In this document: one piece after another, positions 43,666 to 54,194 of the stretch | Layout of the letters: each line of letters opens with the position of its first letter | Position numbering within the stretch: position 1 is the stretch's first letter | Assembly: GCA_017591395.1 (NCBI GenBank) | Contig: WEDG01002018.1 | Span: 101,001 to 165,000 of the forward strand | Direction of reading: 5' to 3' | Length of the DNA: 64,000 bases | Origin: Schistocephalus solidus | Lineage: Eukaryota; Platyhelminthes; Cestoda; Diphyllobothriidea; Diphyllobothriidae | The notes under the pieces: model-generated | Told to the model about the DNA's origin: nothing | Database searches by the model: none | The model's input: the letters and a program-made list of their open reading frames with translations, nothing else | Made by a program: the position numbers and the translations under genes

Positions 43666-44443
43666 TACGCAGTGGTTTGCCCGTAGTTGCCGATGACATC
43701 CACTGTTTGCCCTACAACGCAGAGACAGTGATTTGCGAGCAAATTAGTTTATAGTACTGGTAGACTTGTGCGGCACTTCTCTCACCAGCCTGAGTTTGGT
43801 GGTAACACCGAGCATAAACGGCGGGAGACGGGATCGGCTAGGGTCTGAGCCTAGGGTGCCCTGAATTCACAGTAATAACGTCTGCTATGTCCTGAGCAGT
43901 CGTTCAGCACATCAAAGGCCTCGCCCATTATAGAGGGGGCCAACCGAATTCCATGCAATCTGTGACTTTTAGCTCAACGACTCGTTTAAATCCTTCTGCA
44001 CAGGTCACGACAGAAAGATTATCCTGTGGGCAAACGATCGACGGGGCTGTCATTTGTCAAACCTTCCCTCAACTCAGTAAAGATTGTAACCTAAGAGAGT
44101 GAATGACGTCAAAAGAAGTCGTGTTTACACCCAATGAATTTATTTCTTGTTTTTTTTTACATGGGCTCATTGTTGAAATACGATCAGAGACAAATCTATC
44201 AAATGGGCACTAGAGTGCGCTGGGTGACCTGTGAACCATCCACACCGTTCTGTTTAGGATCCGGTTTAGTGCGACTGAGATCTCGGCTGCTGTATGCCGG
44301 AACTGGCTAACTCGGAGTGATGGAGTAATTTGGTTGTCCACTGTCCTAGGGTGAATAATCGTGATTAATCGCTTCACGCCAGTCAGATGACTAGGTTGCC
44401 GTCGGTGATTTGTAATCACGTCAGCACGTGAGTTTGCGGCGGC
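43666..44443. other. No gene recognised; 3' flank of zinc-finger gene 1
   Basis: This stretch lies downstream of the minus-strand zinc-finger gene and should include its 3' UTR. A T-rich run at about 44149-44158 is present. I see no other feature. Confidence 0.4.
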
Positions 44444-45481
44444 TTAGAGGGGAGATTGTTGACCATCAGGGCCATCAACTGCCCTCGCTAAAATCAGTTC
44501 TATTCGTTTTTCTAAAGCACTGGATTGATTGGACTGGCCAGCTTCCTTAGACCGCAGATGCACTCGGCGGTGTCCACTCAGGTTGCTACGGCAACGGAAG
44601 GCCTTGCCACAGCCTGGGTGTTCACACTTGTAGGGCCGGCGGCCTAGATGCAGATTCAGGTGATCCTCCAAGTTAGTCTTCTTCAGGAAGTTCCTTCCAC
44701 AGCCACCCACAGGGCAGATGAATTTTCGTCGCATTTCTCGATCCAGGTGCACCAGCCGGTGTGTTATGAGGTTGGACTGACGCGCAAAAGCCTGCCAGCA
44801 ACCGGGGAAATCGCATGCAAATGGTCGCTCACCAGTGTGTATGCGGTGATGATTAACCAGGGAGTTGTGACTGCGGAATTTCTTTTCGCATCCCGCAACT
44901 TTGCATATGAACTCTTCATCGCTACTAGTCGGCATGGAAAAAGGCCTGTTTGTAGGAATTCGAGGAACCAGAGGGCTATAGCCTGGCACCACCGGAAAGA
45001 AATCAGATTGTGATTGCCTCTGAAGCTGGGAAATATTGCGGTCCAGTTTTTCACACCAGGAGTTCCTTTCTTTGGGGGTTTTAATAGCCATCATACTGCC
45101 AGCAAGAACTACTGAAGCTGTTGAAAGACATGGTGGTAGTGGTGGAGGTATAACAGGAGATAGAACATCTGGCTGGAGCCTCTCAATGCAAATGCTGTCT
45201 TGGGGATTTCTCTTAACACTCAGGTCAATGACCTCAGACTGTACATTCGGCCTCTTGGTCTGCTCACCTGACGCTGGCTCCGATCCCGTCGTCTTAGACG
45301 CTGTTGAAAAAGCCAGTCGTAAACTTTCTTCAGACATTTTGGCAAATATGGCGGCCATTGCAGAATGCATCACGCCAGCAGCGAGAAGGAAATAGCGGAC
45401 TTTGCAGCCGTGAAGAAATGGTTCGTCAAGCTGATCGGCCAACTGATAATCCATTAGTCTCGGTTTATCGTTTGGGGTCAT
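44444..45481 (-). CDS. C2H2 zinc-finger transcription factor (paralogue 1)
   Basis: A nuclear DNA-binding regulator is likely. The ATG at 45481 is the first after an in-frame TAA, giving 345 residues. Four C-terminal fingers of the C-X4-C-X12-H-X3-H type lie at about residues 193-215, 223-245, 256-278 and 286-308. The first two are joined by the classic HTGERPF linker; fingers 2-3 and 3-4 have unusual linkers (HLDREMRRKFIC and HLGRRPYKC). The N-terminal VRYFLLAAGVMHSAMAAIF is shared with the paralogue at 60902-62023. EVIDLSVKR (about residues 83-91) resembles a CtBP corepressor-binding motif (PxDLSxK), with V in place of P. The middle is Pro/Ser-rich. The CX4C fingers recall GLI/ZIC and TFIIIA types, but I do not recognise the orthologue. 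An upstream exon cannot be excluded: CATTAG lies just before the ATG. Confidence 0.9.
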   Translation of the reverse strand: MTPNDKPRLMDYQLADQLDEPFLHGCKVRYFLLAAGVMHSAMAAIFAKMSEESLRLAFSTASKTTGSEPASGEQTKRPNVQSEVIDLSVKRNPQDSICIERLQPDVLSPVIPPPLPPCLSTASVVLAGSMMAIKTPKERNSWCEKLDRNISQLQRQSQSDFFPVVPGYSPLVPRIPTNRPFSMPTSSDEEFICKVAGCEKKFRSHNSLVNHHRIHTGERPFACDFPGCWQAFARQSNLITHRLVHLDREMRRKFICPVGGCGRNFLKKTNLEDHLNLHLGRRPYKCEHPGCGKAFRCRSNLSGHRRVHLRSKEAGQSNQSSALEKRIELILARAVDGPDGQQSPL

Positions 45482-46885
45482 GCTAATGACCAAGGCGTCT
45501 TCCCCAGGTGTTCCTGTTTATGTCTCCGTCTCCTTCTGCGTTTAAATGATTTTATCGATCCGCAGCACAATTCGCAGAGCAAGAAGTTGACGAGCCTATC
45601 CAACCCTCGTATCTTCGGCATACAGTAAAAGAGAATGGGAATTATGACAGTATTCCAAATCAGTATTTTCATGTTTCCAAGACTGTCTGAAAAAAATCTC
45701 AAGCCACAACAAAGAGTAAAGTCCAGACTAAAAACTGAACTTTCCTTGTGAGAGTATTGTCGCCTAGACATTACTGATGCTGGTACTGCCTGGTGAGACA
45801 ACTTCCGGCTACTGTAAATTAGTTCCTACCATACCGGGCCTTTAATGAAAGGGTTTCGAGGTTATGACATACCCCCCAACGTAAGAATATGGTGGTCGCC
45901 AGAAGCTGAAAACACACGTAAGTACACGTTGTCCCATGGAGATTATGGACAAGAAAGTACAACGCTAAGCAGTTTAGAACCGAAGTATTTTGACCTGCGG
46001 TTAATAATATTTCACCTGCTAGGTAAAAATAGTTTGGAAAAAATAATATCTTTAGTACTGCACCCATGTTCCAGCGCTTCTAGATGCTTGTGTAGACTTT
46101 TTCACATTTTCTGCAGAAATAGCAGGGAAAATTGTTTTCTTGTATTAACCATGTAAGGTAGTAAGTTTTCGTTTAAATGTTATACTTGTAGGATATAACA
46201 GTTCTAGTTACGACATTTTTTGTGTCGCTCATGATAATAACTGAGCATAAGATATAATGCGTCCAATATCTATTGAAACAGCCAATAAGCACCAGAGGAT
46301 GCACATATGATATGCAGGGAAAAGTGAAACCACATTTTGTGCTTAGAGTTGAAAACACGTTTTTAAAAATTGTGCGGGCATCTGGTATGTAAGTCCACTG
46401 AGAAAATAGAGCACATGGACTCCTGTAAAATTAGATGCGTAGTAGTATTATTTTTATCAGTAAGGCAGATGAACGAAGCAATTAACGAGTCTGTGGAAGG
46501 CGATGTAAATATTCGCATTTCTAGCATAAGTTTGTTTTAGTACTCGAATTAGGTGTTGGAAGACAGGCAAAAATCAAATACGCCTTCATTTTATGACCTT
46601 TTCAACTAAGTTTAAGGGAGTTTTTTCTCCACTGTCCACTGACATTTTAGAAACAAATCAACTGATACCTGTAGAATGTCTGCTTATTCGTTCTAAAATT
46701 CACTCGGAAACATCTTTTTGTATACCATGAAAACAACCTTATGCGTGCTAAATAACACAATTTATTTGGTTATTGCTTTAATGAAGCTTTTCTGAAAAAA
46801 ACCCAATTTTATGAGAACCTAAGCTCTCTTAACAGACTCATTAATATAACATGTTACTATGCGTGTTCATTAGAACCCACCTGTT
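45482..46885. other. Upstream region of zinc-finger gene 1; no gene recognised
   Basis: The promoter of the minus-strand zinc-finger gene should lie here. A minus-strand frame at 45801-45478 overlaps the start of the gene and contains a run of arginines, but has no domain. I see no clear core promoter element. Confidence 0.4.
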
Positions 46886-46945
46886 GTGCATCCTCCTCCT
46901 CCTCCTCCTCCTCATCATCATCATCATCACCATCATCAATGACAA
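46886..46945. repeat. (TCC)n(TCA)n microsatellite
   Basis: A run of TCC units changes directly into TCA units. It is a compound trinucleotide repeat in noncoding DNA. Confidence 0.9.
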
Positions 46946-47107
46946 CAACACAATTACACCTGATTTCGAAGCCCATTGACATGCGCACAGAACGCATTAC
47001 GCATGCAATTCTTGACGATCAGTAGCCTGATCGAACTCCGAGGACGTCCTTGGTAGGTTTATTAAAACTACTAGTCCTCTGCTTCCTACGCCAACCAACA
47101 GAGTTTT

Positions 47108-47550
47108 TGCGACTGCTGGCGGGGCTCGAAAGCCAGCCTCGAGGCAGAACGGTACGAGCGAGTTCCGTTAGCGATCGGTGAGCGTTCATCAACGAATTTA
47201 TGGCAATATCCTGTGTGACAACGGACGTATTGCGGTAACAAAGCACTCAAATATATTTGTCGTTTGGTCAACGCGGACTCCATCAACGTCCTTGTGTTCG
47301 CTTTTTATTCCGGAGCCATCAAGTTATTAAGCTCTCATTCAATCGGGTTTCAGTTAGCTCGGTGTGATTAAGGTTGAGGAGAATCAGTCGGTTACCGACT
47401 TTAATAGCTCTCTCTTTCGTAACCCACCGAACAACGAAGCAAATGGTTAGGGCATTGGAACTATAACTAACAGATCGTGGGGTTGAATATGACTGGCTGA
47501 TGACGGCTAATAAACCAGAACTGGCCATTCCAGACTCCCTTGTCTTGGTC
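47108..47550 (+). repeat. SINE copies: tail fragment and separate head-core fragment
   Basis: 47108-47200 is the SINE 3' body (GGCGGGGCTCGAAAGCCAGC, GAGTTCCGTTAGCGATCGGT), matching 1112-1190. 47430-47550 is a degenerate tRNA-like head running into the core TATGACTGGCTGATGACGGC, CCATTCCAGACTCCCTTGTC. They are two fragments in the same orientation with unrelated sequence between. Confidence 0.7.
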
Positions 47551-47796
47551 AGTAATGTCTTGCTGCCTGTAAGGGTAGGGCTAGGATTAAGATTAGGTCA
47601 ACGGTTTAGGTTTATGCAAGACCCGGGACTGTTTACTCTTTCTGTGCAGGAGCAAATTTATTACTGGGGCGGGGTGTTCATATTCCCGTGTCGCGTTAAG
47701 AGGGGCATACAAGTAATCCTTACCGATTGAACTCCAACTTGGACACATATCAGATGAGAAGAAATAGATACGAATGCTGAGACAAGAGCTTTATTC

Positions 47797-47835
47797 GCCT
47801 GACGTTTCGGATTCCAACTTCAACCCATCATCAGA
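47797..47835 (-). ncRNA. Hammerhead-ribozyme-like core in a PLE terminus
   Basis: The minus strand reads CTGATGA, T, GGGTT, loop GAAGTTGG, AATCC, then GAAACGTC. GGGUU pairs with AAUCC over five base pairs (one G-U), placing a proper helix between CTGATGA and GAAA as in hammerhead stem II. This is the most complete core in the window. GAAACGUC matches the short stem III and GUC cleavage triplet reported for Penelope-like elements. The stem I partner has not been identified. Confidence 0.55.
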
Positions 47836-48169
47836 GACAGTATCAGATACGGTTCAGATATCGCATGATCAGATGAGCAAAACAAACCTCATTTGATTTT
47901 TAATGGGTAAAATACAGACACGCAGCAGTAAATTGGAACGCTGTGTGCGTACACTAATTATTTGGCTATTATGCTCCACCCATTTTAAAATTTCGATTGA
48001 CTCTAGCGTACGTCAAGCCTCTGTGTTTTAAAGTTTAAAATTTCGTGAAAGACAATAGCAGTATATCATAGGATGTGTGTGGCATTTGAAATATATGTGT
48101 ATACTAACAGAAGGAAACATGATTTAAACAATTTTGCTTTTCTTTTGACCCACATGTGAAAAACTTGGC
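47836..48169. other. Continuation of PLE terminus or unassigned DNA
   Basis: No PLE coding sequence is attached and I recognise no gene. Confidence 0.35.
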
Positions 48170-48251
48170 GGCCTTGGCGGGATTCGAACCCACGCCAGCA
48201 AGGGCAAGGTTTTATTACAGCCAACGCTCTAGCCAACTGAGCCACGAGGCC
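48170..48251 (-). repeat. tRNA-like sequence, probably a SINE head or tRNA pseudogene
   Basis: On the minus strand GGCCTCGTGGCTCAGTTGGC begins a tRNA-like fold: a seven-base acceptor pairing with CAAGGCC at six positions, D arm GCTC/GAGC, and T arm GTGGG-TTCGAAT-CCCGC with a perfect B box. The anticodon stem TTGGC has no matching partner at normal distance, and the region between it and the T arm is too long. It is therefore not a normal tRNA, though an intron-bearing one cannot be fully excluded. Confidence 0.6.
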
Positions 48252-49480
48252 CCACCAGGAGCCGTGAGTTTAATCACACTTGTGTCAAGTTACCCACCCA
48301 GCCTACTGCAACGTATGGAATCCCCCAATTCTGATACAGTAAGCTGACTGTCCAAGCAGTATTATCTAAGCAATCAATCGAGAATCCACCAGATGACTAC
48401 CAGGCACAATTAATTAATTACTAATTTTGCTTTCGTGAGGAATGCCCTAAATCAATCAGCTGTTTTTTCGATAATGTTTTTCTGTCTCTAATATTGGAAT
48501 CAGCGCATGCCCAACGAAACGATTGAGTTCCTTAACACGAACATTCAGTTACCCACTACCACTATGAGCTAATCCACGCGTAAGTCATCGCACTGCGTTC
48601 GCCGTGCAGCGGGAAAAATGGTCAACAACCTTCTTCGCGATGGTCTAACTGACAACTAAAACAAGTTAAATATATTTGTCTGTTTGGTGGAAGGACTCCT
48701 TGCAAAACTTAGTCGTAATGGGACGGAAGACAGCTCTGGCACGAATCCAGGGCAGCTCAACCTGTTGAGCATCTACCGTCAAGTGGTTCACGTATGGTCA
48801 GAACTTACTGCTTATTCAAATATCCATCCATCTTTAGAATGGGCTTCAAAAAAGGCAAGGAACATCATAGCATCAAGATTTCCTGGTTTTGATTAAAAAG
48901 TTGATCCCTTGCTCAGAGAAAGGTCTGGATTTTAAGATTTTTTCAATTCACTCATAATTTGGAACTTAATCTTGCACGTACGGCTTGAACTTTACACGGC
49001 GTGTGATGAAACTCATGCAATTGTCTTCGCCATTCAGAACATGTCACGTTGGACTCACAACCATTTGCAGTGACTTGGGAAGATTTACAATAATTCACCC
49101 GTGCTACTTTATTTATCATTTCACGATCTTGGAAACCTAATAATTACAAAATTTTCAAACCAAATGATACCCCTTATACGTATAAAATTTAATGATGCAA
49201 AAGGCTGACAAATGAGTATAATAAAAATATTTTCATTCACGGTTTGCGTAAAATATAGTTAAATATATAAAGGCATGGATTAAAATGTAAAAATATATAC
49301 GAACTAAAACGCCATTTTTACCGAGTGTGGTTTTAGCTGGCGACTGGAAGGGAACCCATTCAAAGGCCTGTATCCTGTTGTGATGGAAATATTTTGGAAA
49401 TATGCTGCACCTAAATCAGTACTTAATCCTCACCTAGGTAGTCCTTTCTAATCGAAACCACATTTCAGTATTTCAGTTAA
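48252..49480. other. No gene recognised
   Basis: A plus-strand frame at 48684-48896 has no recognisable domain. The rest is AT-rich without features I can name. Confidence 0.45.
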
Positions 49481-49950
49481 AATCTCCACCTGCAGTGGGC
49501 AAACCACGCCCTTAAATTTGCCCCACTTTTAGCAGCCTGTATTCGCTTATGAACACTCACTAATCGCTTACTGGCCTTACTCTCGAACCCCGTCAGCAGC
49601 CGCACAGCGACTTGTAGAAGAAGAGGCAAATGAATATTGCTAGCAAAGACAAGGGAGACTGGAATGGTCCTTTCTGGCTCATTAGCCGTCATCAGCCAGC
49701 CATACCCAACCCCAGATGGTGCTGCACCACCCGAGACTCGAACCCGTGACCTGCTGAGTAGAATTCAAATGCTCTTACCCACTGCGCCGCGGGCTTGTGG
49801 GCTTGGATCGGGAAGGGTGACTGCATTCGTTGATGAACGCTCAATGATCGCTTACGGAAGTCACTCCACCCGTTCTACCCTGAGGTTCACTATCGAGCCC
49901 CGCTGGCAGCCGGACAGCGGCTATGAATATCTTGCACAGGTTTGTTCGTG
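49481..49950 (-). repeat. tRNA-derived SINE, near complete, with an adjoining second tail
   Basis: On the minus strand the tRNA-like head (about 49793-49725, B box GGGTTCGAGTC, A box GCGCAGTGGGTAAGAGC) is followed by the core GATGACGGCTAATGAGCCAG and CCATTCCAGTCTCCCTTGTC (49700-49640), then the GC-rich tail (49620-49530). Upstream on the same strand, 49940-49810 is another tail, so two copies were joined head to tail. This gives the order head, core, tail for the family. Confidence 0.85.
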
Positions 49951-50224
49951 GCACTCCCAACACGAATAACAGCTCAAACAGGTGCTTTATTGGGTTGTGC
50001 CATAAATTAGTGTGGCTTTAAATTAGTCATATTATTATTATTATTTGAGGTACTCATATTGAATGTCATTTTGTCCGTCTATTCAAATACTTTTAGACTG
50101 TTAATAATTTTTAATTTGAATTATTTATTTGATTATTTACAGTTCGAAGAAAATGGTCTGTTTGCTTAACAGAACGCCCATTCTCAAAATCTTCTTTTAT
50201 TCTAGTTTGATAGAAAAGTCAAAG

Positions 50225-50960
50225 CAATGGAGGCTGTCAGAACTATTTTTGTTGTGTACTGGGAGGATTTTATCGCTGAAAGAACAGTTCAGAAATGATT
50301 TTCCGTTTCGAAGAAGGTGATTTCGGTACGACAGATGCTCCGCGCTCTGGAAGAAAGTTAGTTTTTGAATGAAGTCGTCTCAATGCTTCACTCCAGGTAC
50401 CTCCCCATCAAATAGTTCGAGAATTGGCCAGAGAAATGTGGTGCTCCAAACAAACAAAAAGCTCGACATCTGCAGTCGATAGGAAAATTCAAACAATTTG
50501 GGTTTATCGTTTCCGTGCACTTTGAGTGAAGCGTCAGTGCGCAAATTTTTCTATTTAATTTCTGGCTCGACATTGCCTTTTCCGTCCATGGTGTAAATCA
50601 TTTTTGAAGATGATTATAACTGGGGATGAAAAGTGATGCTTGTACGTCAAGATGAGAAAAGGAAAAAAATGTGTAAGCCCCAACACGCAAGCAGCACCTT
50701 GAACAAAAACTCATCTTGGTAAGACGATGCTGTATGTCTGGTTTCATGGGGATGGATTTATTCATTATAAACGATAATACATGATTGAGTGATTCTGTTA
50801 ATAGTGCATGCTTACCTGATAAACTTGGGGATAATTGAAAACCGTACATAATTATAGGACATCCAAATAATGCGAATTTCTTCGGCTTCATTATGCAGCT
50901 GTGAGGGACAAAGTTCATCATGGCTCCTTCAATGTTACCCTCCCTACAACATTCCAAAAT
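50225..50960 (+). mobile_element. Mariner-type DNA transposon fossil
   Basis: The plus strand encodes, with many stops, FEEGDFGTTDAPRSGRKLVF and SRLNASLQ then HQIVRELAREMWCSKQTKS (50300-50460), which match the N-terminal helix-turn-helix part of mariner transposases (GDFDxxDxPRSGRP, TxRELA). Near 50605, KMIITGDEK corresponds to the first catalytic aspartate block (xxTGDEKW), and KTMLYVWFHGDGFIHYK (about 50720) to the VMLSVWWDxxGxIHYE block. Terminal repeats could not be identified. The element is long dead. Confidence 0.72.
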
Positions 50961-51699
50961 TTTGCTGTCAAGTTGGCGGAAGCGGGTTTACTCTTTCTGG
51001 CCCTCAAGCTAGAGGATGATAGAAGCGGAAGTCAGCTCATGGTGAACAGGAAGCCCAATCTCTGGTGTGCTAGATTTCGTCTGAAAACCCGCCAAGAACA
51101 TAATACGTCACCCAAGCCAGGGAAAAAAGGAATGGTCAGCGAGTAATAAGGGACCAGTGTTAATAAGATTTTTATGTATGGGATTAAATGAAAAAAGGAT
51201 AGAGCCAACCTAATCCTAACCCAACCCATTGTTTTCGTTAGGATTAGCATTCGTTGCCGGGTAAGTAGGGTAGCCCGACAGTTTGTTGCCCTGAAAAGTG
51301 TGTGGAATGCGAGATCCGGTGACTTTACCTCACTCCGACCGATACGCGTGATATAATTCCTAGCTGACCTGATCAAATTTTATTCGGACCGTCGACGAAG
51401 TAAGAGAATTAGGCCCACTGTGCGTGATCTTTCATTATCAAAGTGAAATGTATGCGTTTTGAATCTACTGCAGCGTCCTAATAGTCGACACCTGGAACGT
51501 TGCTATTTCAACCTATACTTTGGTCCTCCTACGGCCAGTGAAATATTGTGTGATCTTACTGTCCTGATAACGAATATTAACAAAAACTAGCACAATGAAT
51601 AGAGTTACGGTTACATTGACGTGAAATACAGTCACGTAGAACTCGCTGAAATATCCTTTGTTCCGAGTTGTGTCGCAAATTACTTTCTTGTTCGGCTCA
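50961..51699. other. No gene recognised; contains a short telomere-like patch
   Basis: AACCTAATCCTAACCCAACC at about 51209 and TTAGGATTAG at about 51239 form a small degenerate telomere-like patch. Nothing else is recognised. Confidence 0.45.
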
Positions 51700-52574
51700 T
51701 ACATACAACCGTCAGTTCAACCGTCGTAATCCGACGATGTCCACAGTATGCTCCGCAGAAGGGTGGTGCAGGGACAGTGACTTGTACATGGATGAGTTTT
51801 AAGTGATAGTAGACTTGCACTGCAGCTACCGCACTCTCTCCTCCTCCCCACATGAGCCCGGTGTCATGACAGAATCAAGAAGACCGGAGGCGGTAGAGGG
51901 TGCAGGTGGCTGGCGTGAATGGAGCCGCCCCTAGGCGTACCACCACACCTGGCTCGGATCCCACGGGGTGGGAGTGCCATAAAGGCCACATTAAGAAGGA
52001 GTCATTGCAGCCTGACTCTCAGTCCGCCAGTCAGCCACTCCACACAAAACACACATTGGGCTGACCACGCGCTCCGAGTTATCCCGTCAGTTGGCAACCT
52101 TCCAACCCACGGCTTTTAGCGCACCGTGATAGTTTTAAGCGCGTCAGATTGTTTATAGTAAGGAAAAGCGCTGAGATGTTGACCTCACTCTTTCCCGACC
52201 CCCACAATCAGACCACCATCCGAGCCAGTCAGTTGTCTGATGTGGGAATGGGCGCATTGGCTGACGGGTTCGGCGTACCCGTCTTCGCGCACCACAGTAG
52301 GACCTGGCCCCCATAACGCACACACCAGGATTCACTAACTCAGGGGATATAGAGGAGCCATCGCCGTCTGATTCCCAGTCCACTGGTTAGCCACTCGACA
52401 CACACAGCACATACCTGAGCCGACGGCGTGGTCTGGTGGAAGCGTCAGATTGGCAGCCTTCCCAGCCACGGTTTCAAGGAACACGGGATATACTCTGGTA
52501 AATGGTGATTTTGAGGGTGTTGTCGATGTTTTGGTGTAGGTAGTGTGCGCTGATGTAGCTTAGCCTCTGGTGGT
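51700..52574 (-). repeat. 3' UTR of the zinc-finger-tailed LINE
   Basis: This noncoding block follows the HDNLR stop of the zinc-finger frame and is repeated with high identity at 57096-57960 in the same relation to the same stop. It is also found as 5'-truncated pieces elsewhere in the window. The shared terminus near 51715 (TCAACCGTCGTAATCCGACG on the plus strand) marks the element's 3' end. Confidence 0.82.
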
Positions 52575-53400
52575 TTATCGCAGGTTGTCGTGGAGGCGCA
52601 TGTGTCCTAATAGGCCCATGCGGTATATAAACGTGCGGGAGCAGTGAGGGTAGTGAAGGCGGGCGCGTCGACTGTATGTCGGAACCCCAAGCACTGGTTC
52701 CCCAGACTCTATGCGATAGATTCGCAGGTGACCGACCAGGTTGATGCGTGAGTTGAAGTTGCGGGCGCAGTATGGGCAGGAGAAATCAGTAGAGGCTGGG
52801 GGGGATGTCATTCATGGTAGTGGGGGTGGCAGTGGCGGTAAGAATGGCAGGAGCGGAGGGTGTGTATGGTGTATCGGTGTTGTCGGCATTGTGGTGAATT
52901 CCACTGTCATGGATGCGCATGTGAACGAATAGGCCTATTTGATTATTGAATGTGCGAGGACATTGAGGGTAGTGGAGACGGCGATCTATGTTGTGTGTTG
53001 GTGCTCCAGGCACTGGTTCATCAGTCTCTGTACGATGGGTTCGCAAGTGACCGAACAGGCCGATGCGTGACGTGAATGTGCGGTCGCAGTGAGGACATTT
53101 TAGGAGAGAGTCCTCATCGCTGATGTTGGTAGTGAAGGCGAAGGTGGCGGTGGTGGTGGTGGTGCGGGTAACAGGTGATGAGTATTTGGATGTGGCGTGA
53201 GTAATGGAACTGATGCCAGGGGCGAGGGAGGGGGGTTCGGAGGAGTGCTAGCAGAATTTTACGTAGAAGTTGGAATTGTCGGATTGTTGGTACATTGCTA
53301 CCGAAGACTTCCGACCAGGCCGATTTACGAACGGAAGGTCTGTTGACAGCGTGAGCATGTTGGAAGGGCCTGGGCATTGGCGGCGTTGGTCCGGGGCGCT
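52575..53400 (-). pseudogene. C-terminal C2H2 zinc-finger array of the LINE
   Basis: Five finger-like units follow the reverse transcriptase on the same strand. Unit 1 (53360-53290) is LPTCSRCQQTFRS, stop, IGLVGSLR. Unit 2 (53100-53035) is CPHCDRTFTSRIGLFGHLRT, H, with all ligands. Unit 3 is YPQCPRTFNNQIGLFVHMRI, H, with the first Cys changed to Tyr. Unit 4 is CPYCARNFNSRINLVGHLRI, Y, with the last His changed. Unit 5 is YPHCSRTFIYRMGLLGHMRL, H, again with Cys to Tyr, then DNLR and stop. Units 2-3 and 4-5 have similar linkers (EPVPGAPT and EPVLGVPT), so the array grew by duplicating a two-finger module. It may have aided target or RNA binding. Confidence 0.8.
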
Positions 53401-53511
53401 GGTGACTTTCGTGCCGCTCTTTTGGTCTTGGCGGCGGTGATCCTGTTGGCTTCGTAGATTGCTGCTCCTGTCTTCACTGCCCTTCTCCAAGCCGGTCAGT
53501 TCCGGGCGAGG

Positions 53512-54036
53512 TCATGCCAGGTCCCCGGGTTGATCTGCAATTGCTTCAGGGAGGTCTTCAGTGTCTTTGTAACGTCGTACGTGACCCCCTTGTCGACGAA
53601 AACCCATGGCGACATCTCCATAGAAGATTCGTTTGGGTAATCGTTCGTCTTCCATCCTCACAAGGTGGCCGCTCCATCGCAGGTGCAGTTGTTTCAGCTG
53701 AGCATAAATGCTGAGAAGGCCTGTTGGTTCCAACACTTCCGAGTCCGGTATCCTGTCTTGCCTTGTCAGCTTTATTATTCTACGAAGGCAGCTGAGGTGG
53801 AAGTGGTTGAGCTTCTTCGCCTGCTTTTGGTAGACCGTGCAAGTTTCCGCTCTATACAGCATCATCGGCAATATGACAGCTTTGTACATCTTGAGTTTGG
53901 TGCTGAGGTGAAGACCGTGTCGATTCCAGACCACGTTCTGCCTGCGTCCAAAGGCTTGGCTGGCCTTGAAGATCCGATGGGCGATTTCATCATCGACTTT
54001 GGTTCTGCGGGAGAGATTGTTGGACACCATTGACAT
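53512..54036 (-). pseudogene. LINE post-polymerase domain
   Basis: A 174-codon frame reads [60 protein letters not shown] and [20 protein letters not shown]. This is the conserved segment after the palm in this LINE group, including the HxxCLRRI motif and the RWxGHLVRM motif. It is one of the best preserved pieces of the element. Confidence 0.85.
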
Positions 54037-54194
54037 TGATGTGAGCTGCGGAGTAGGTGGTATTGGGCGGTTTCTGATGCATCACAACCGTTTTCTCCAT
54101 GTTGATGCGAAGTCCGAAGTTTTCACAGGCGGCAGCGAAGAGGTCCGTGCTCCTTTGCATTTCCTCTTCTGTCGTTGCATTCAGTGCACAGTCG

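Noticed and set aside
44648..45395. Two plus-strand frames of about 120 codons across zinc-finger gene 1
   Set aside because: They are antisense to a clear four-finger C2H2 protein and show no domain.
45478..45801. A 107-codon minus-strand frame overlapping the start of zinc-finger gene 1, with an arginine run
   Set aside because: It is out of frame with the zinc-finger ORF and has no domain; the zinc-finger ORF has its own ATG after an in-frame stop.
48170..48251. A functional tRNA gene on the minus strand
   Set aside because: Acceptor, D and T arms are good, but the anticodon stem lacks a partner at normal distance, so a SINE head or pseudogene is preferred.
53665..54033. A 122-codon plus-strand frame
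   Set aside because: It is antisense to the well conserved LINE post-polymerase domain.
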